A program made the translations under genes and the position numbers. 10,162 nt of DNA. It comes from DAONJL01 sp035405645 [NCBI: bacterium]. GTDB taxonomy: Bacteria > JAGOBX01 > DAONJL01. Positions 6,699-10,162 of the stretch are shown piece after piece (position 1 is the first letter of the stretch; every line of letters starts with the position of its first letter). The DNA lies in contig DAONJL010000041.1 of NCBI GenBank assembly GCA_035405645.1, forward strand, positions 13,615 to 23,776, given 5' to 3'. The notes beneath the pieces are model-generated. The model ran no database searches. It was not told the DNA's origin and saw only the letters and a list, made by a program, of their open reading frames with translations.

Positions 6699-9600
6699 AT
6701 GAAAAAAAAGATAGGCATTTTAATTGTAATTAGTTTATTATTAAATTTAGTTTTCATTAATTTATTAGAAGCAAGACCTAAAATTTATATTTCATTTTTA
6801 TGGCATTTTCATCAGCCAAATTATTGCCCATATAATCCAATAACACAGGCAGAAAGCTGGAATTATGGATTTAGCGTAAAAAATGATGTTCATGATAAAT
6901 ATATACCAAACTATACTACCTGGCCACTTGATGCAGTGCAGAGTGCGATGAATAGAGGAATACCAAACGCTGGTGTGCAGATTAGTTTTTCTGGTTCACT
7001 TATTGAAAATTTGAATACCTATGAAGCAGCAGGTTGGGGTTTCTGGGGCTGGAAAAATCGTTGGCAGGAATCAAGATGGTGGAATACAACATTAGGTAAT
7101 CCGCGAGTAGATTTAGTAGCATTTGGTTTTCATCATCCATTAATGGGCTTAATAGAATATGATGATATTCGAAAACAGATTCAGGCACATAGAGAAATAT
7201 ATTTACCGAACTGGATGCGGTCATCATACTCAAAAGGAATGTTTCCACCGGAAAATGCATTTACACCGAATATGATACCAGCACTTGTTGATGAAGGGAT
7301 ACAATGGGTTTTTGTAGATAATATACATTTTGATAGAGCGTGTAAAGGTTATCCGTGGAATAAAGGTGGAAATTTGTATATGCCAAATAAAGCAGACCAG
7401 ATAAATCCAGACCCAGGCGATTGGGTGCAATTACGGGATTTATGGGCACCGACACCAGTATCAGGCAAATGGGGACATATTCCGCACTGGGCTGAATATA
7501 TAGACCCGGCAACAGGTGTAACAAAACGGATAATTGTAGTTCCGACAGAACGATATATGGGAAATGAAGATGGACGTGGTGGTTTTGGTGCGCTAAATTA
7601 TCAAATGGTAATGTCACAATTATTGCCATATAATACAGATGAACAACATCCAATTTTAATCGTTTTACATCATGATGGTGAAAATTATGGAGGCGGTTCA
7701 GAATCATATTATCATAGTAATTGGGAAAATTTTTTAAACTGGGTTCAAAATAATCAAGATTTTGAATTTACAACAGTAGAAGATTATTTACAAAGATTTC
7801 CACCAGACCCAAATGATGTGATACATGTAGAATATGGTAGTTGGTCAGGCGCAGATAATGGTGACCCTGAATTTTTAAAGTGGAATGGCGGATTTGATGC
7901 AACAGGTTATAGTCCTGATAGGAATAGTTGGGCAGTTCATACAGCAGCGAAAAATAGAGTATTAACAGCACATTCAATAAATCCAAACAGTCAACAAACA
8001 AAAGAAGCATGGCGATATTTTCTTTGTTCACAAACAAGTTGTTATTGGTATTGGGATGGCCAGGCAATCTGGGATGCAAATGTAACAAGAGCGTGTAATT
8101 CTGCTGTTTATTATGCAGACCAAATAATAAATCCATCACTTGATAATGTCGGACCTACAATATATATACCACAGCGAACACCATATAATCCAGGTGGTGT
8201 AATGTGGATAGAGGGACAATATGAAACAAGTAATTGCACAGTCTGGACTGCTGTTTATGATGTTTCTGGTTTATCAAGTGTAAAATTAAAATATCGAATT
8301 GATGCAGATGGCGAAAATCCGCTTTCTTCAAATCATAATGAATTATACAATCCACCGAATAATAATGAAGTAAGTGAATGGTATGAAATAAATATGACAA
8401 ATATAAATTTTCCAGCACCACGAACCGAAGTTCAACCTATTTATCGTGCTGATTTATATAGTGCTACAATTACTGGAATAAATAATAAATTAATTGATTA
8501 TTATGTAGAAGCAACAGATAATAGAGGTAATATAAGTAGAAGTGTAATTCAGCATGTTTATATTGGTGCAAGTAGTGGTGGAGTAATAGCAGGTGAGTGG
8601 CAACCAGTTGAGCCGGATAAAAATGCAGTAATAACAATCTGGGCAAATCAACCAGGAAAATTACATTGGGGCGTAAATAACTGGAATATGCCACATTCTG
8701 TTTACTGGCCTGCTGGCACTTTTGCGTGGGGCGATGGAAAAGCAGTTGAAACACCTTTGATAAAAACTGGTGATACATATTCTATACAAATAGGTCCATT
8801 TAACAGAACAGAACAAAATGTAACAGAAGTAAATTTTGTATTTCATTATGATAATAATACCTGGGGCCAGGATAAAAAGATAATAATATCAGAAGTAGTG
8901 CAGGATTTAATACCACCAAATCCACCAACAAATTTAACTGCAACATCAGGTAATAATTATATTGATTTAAGTTGGAAAGCAAATTCAGAAATAGACCTTG
9001 CAGGATATAATATTTATAAATCAACAGTTCCAGATTTCACGATTTCATCATCAAATAAAATAAATAGTGAAACTGTAACAACAACAATATATCGTGATAC
9101 AAACGCTACAAATGGTATAAGATATTATTATAAAATTACAGCAGTTGATATAAGTGGAAATCAAAGTTTAGCAAGTAATGAAGTATATGCAACACCGCAG
9201 GAAATAGATACAACTGCTCCATCAACTCCGATAAATTTTACAATAACAAATGGCATACTAAAAATAACATTAAATTGGTCAAAAAATTATGAAACAGATT
9301 TAAGAGGCTATAATATTTATCGTAGCACAAATGACACAGGTAGTTTTACAAAGATTGTTTCATTAACAAATAATTTAACATATAATGATGTTAATGTTAC
9401 GGTTGGTATAACATACTATTATTACATAACAGCAGAAGATTCAGCAGGAAATGAAAGTAATCGAACAGAATATAAATCAGGAATGGCATATAATTCACCA
9501 CCACCATCAACACCAACAGGTTTAATAGCAATAGCAGGTGATGGCTATGTTCAATTAAATTGGACAGCAAATACTGAAGGTGATTTAGCAGGTTATAATG

Positions 9601-10162
9601 TTTATATGCAGATACCACCATCAGCAGAGACAAAAATAAATACAGCAATTATAACAACAAATAGTTATAGAGTAAATAATTTACAAAATGGAACTACATA
9701 TACATTTTATGTAACAGCAGTTAATACATCAAATGCAGAGAGCAATAAATCAACTGGAAAAACAGCGACACCAGCAGCAAAAGTAGCAATAACATTTCGA
9801 GTAAATATGAATGTAACAGGTGGATTTAATGTAGTACAAATAGCAGGTGCACCATTACAACCAAATAACTGGACACCAGCAGACCATCCATTAACTTATG
9901 AAGGAAATGGTTATTATTCAATTACATTAAATTTAGACCCGGGTATAAATTTTCAATACAAATATGTATTAGATGGTACGAAATGGGAATATAATTTTCC
10001 TACATCATCAAATAATCGCGAAATAATAATACCATCATCCGATACAATAATAAATGATGTTTGGTCAGGTGAAATAAGATTAAGTTCGCCAATAATTGAT
10101 GGTAATGTAGTAACATTCAAATACGAAAATGCACAGGCAGCAGTAGTATATGTGCGAGGAAG
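6699..10162 (+). CDS. Secreted multimodular GH57 glycosidase, 3' truncated by window edge
   Basis: Predicted extracellular alpha-glucan-active enzyme; 1154 codons are visible and no stop is reached. Residues 1-25 are a signal peptide (KKK, Leu/Ile core, LLEA). Residues about 28-477 form the GH57 catalytic region. Motif 1 is WHFHQP (35-40); motif 2 is FGFHHPL (H145, H146); motif 3 is GMFPPENAF with Glu185 as the expected nucleophile; motif 4 is HHDGENYGG with Asp326 as the expected acid/base; a GSWSG segment near 380 fits motif 5. Later modules: an Ig-like domain (about 480-625); a Trp-rich module (about 634-733; LHWGVNNW, VNFVFHYDNNTW) resembling CBM25/26-type starch binding; three Fn3 domains (739-1024); a CBM20-like module (1028-1122) with W1058, W1096 and R1107 in the expected places; then the start of a CBM48/E-set-like domain (IDGNVVTFKYENAQAAVVYVRG, written here in part) at about 1127. 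Amylase, pullulanase or glucanotransferase activity cannot be told apart. A dockerin or sorting domain could lie beyond the edge. Confidence 0.92.
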   Translation, partial: MKKKIGILIVISLLLNLVFINLLEARPKIYISFLWHFHQPNYCPYNPITQAESWNYGFSVKNDVHDKYIPNYTTWPLDAVQSAMNRGIPNAGVQISFSGSLIENLNTYEAAGWGFWGWKNRWQESRWWNTTLGNPRVDLVAFGFHHPLMGLIEYDDIRKQIQAHREIYLPNWMRSSYSKGMFPPENAFTPNMIPALVDEGIQWVFVDNIHFDRACKGYPWNKGGNLYMPNKADQINPDPGDWVQLRDLWAPTPVSGKWGHIPHWAEYIDPATGVTKRIIVVPTERYMGNEDGRGGFGALNYQMVMSQLLPYNTDEQHPILIVLHHDGENYGGGSESYYHSNWENFLNWVQNNQDFEFTTVEDYLQRFPPDPNDVIHVEYGSWSGADNGDPEFLKWNGGFDATGYSPDRNSWAVHTAAKNRVLTAHSINPNSQQTKEAWRYFLCSQTSCYWYWDGQAIWDANVTRACNSAVYYADQIINPSLDNVGPTIYIPQRTPYNPGGVMWIEGQYETSNCTVWTAVYDVSGLSSVKLKYRIDADGENPLSSNHNELYNPPNNNEVSEWYEINMTNINFPAPRTEVQPIYRADLYSATITGINNKLIDYYVEATDNRGNISRSVIQHVYIGASSGGVIAGEWQPVEPDKNAVITIWANQPGKLHWGVNNWNMPHSVYWPAGTFAWGDGKAVETPLIKTGDTYSIQIGPFNRTEQNVTEVNFVFHYDNNTWGQDKKIIISEVVQDLIPPNPPTNLTATSGNNYIDLSWKANSEIDLAGYNIYKSTVPDFTISSSNKINSETVTTTIYRDTNATNGIRYYYKITAVDISGNQSLASNEVYATPQEIDTTAPSTPINFTITNGILKITLNWSKNYETDLRGYNIYRSTNDTGSFTKIVSLTNNLTYNDVNVTVGITYYYYITAEDSAGNESNRTEYKSGMAYNSPPPSTPTGLIAIAGDGYVQLNWTANTEGDLAGYNVYMQIPPSAETKINTAIITTNSYRVNNLQNGTTYTFYVTAVNTSNAESNKSTGKTATPAAKVAITFRVNMNVTGGFNVVQIAGAPLQPNNWTPADHPLTYEGNGYYSITLNLDPGINFQYKYVLDGTKWEYNFPTSSNNREIIIPSSDTIINDVWSGEIRLSSPIIDGNVVTFKYENAQAAVVYVRG
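8913..9770 (+). repeat. Three tandem fibronectin type III domains
   Basis: Protein-level repeat within the GH57 gene at residues 739-834, 838-928 and 932-1024. Each unit opens with a Pro-rich linker (PPNPPTNL, APSTPINF, PPPSTPTGL), then an L-x-W strand (DLSWKANSE, TLNWSKNYE, QLNWTANTE) and the shared motif D-L-x-G-Y-N-I/V-Y, and ends near Y-x-I/V-T-A. The DNA has diverged, so these are old duplications rather than recent ones. Likely spacers between catalytic and starch-binding modules. Confidence 0.85.

Larger units (their letters stand above)
1..10162 (+). other. Probable single operon
   Basis: All five genes share the + strand with gaps of 13, 15, 24 and 19 bases, each gap filled mainly by a ribosome site. 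No promoter-like or terminator-like sequence was seen between them. The operon would begin upstream of base 1 and continue past the window end. Confidence 0.7.

Noticed and set aside
7000-9648. Many minus-strand open frames opposite the GH57 gene
   Set aside because: They are low-complexity Leu/Tyr/His-rich translations, lack ribosome sites, and lie opposite a gene with clear family motifs. They are shadows of AT-rich coding DNA.

Overview
The window is very AT-rich, with TAA stops throughout and purine-rich AAGGAG/AGAGGAG ribosome sites. It is almost entirely coding on the + strand. Five genes lie head to tail with gaps of only 13-24 bases, and the first and last are cut by the window edges. 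No RNA gene, CRISPR array, insertion sequence, terminator or antisense gene could be supported. The layout looks like part of one operon.

Order: (1) a LacI-family regulator missing about its first ten residues; (2) a secreted 246-aa protein with a cohesin-like beta domain followed by a two-repeat dockerin; (3) a secreted 1160-aa protein with a cohesin-like N-terminus, a long array of Ig-like beta domains, and a C-terminal domain of the type IX secretion (T9SS)/FlgD-Ig type; (4) a PorV-like outer-membrane protein fused to a C-terminal domain that resembles the CsgG/TolB-like fold; (5) a secreted GH57 glycosidase with several downstream modules (Ig-like, a Trp-rich carbohydrate-binding-like module, three Fn3 domains, a CBM20-like starch-binding module, and the start of a CBM48-like domain), still open at the window end.

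The organism is probably a didermic bacterium from an FCB-like or little-cultured lineage, such as Elusimicrobia or candidate phyla that carry PorV/UPF0164 proteins and T9SS-type tails. GH57 hints at an anaerobic, possibly thermophilic, polysaccharide degrader. The exact phylum cannot be fixed from this sequence.

Working model (inference): the LacI protein senses a sugar and controls an alpha-glucan-degrading surface apparatus. The GH57 enzyme would bind and cut starch or glycogen, the cohesin/dockerin proteins would provide assembly contacts, and the PorV-like protein would help export or anchor cargo bearing the C-terminal signal. The combination resembles a small cell-surface amylosome in a T9SS-type bacterium, and this is the most interesting possibility here.
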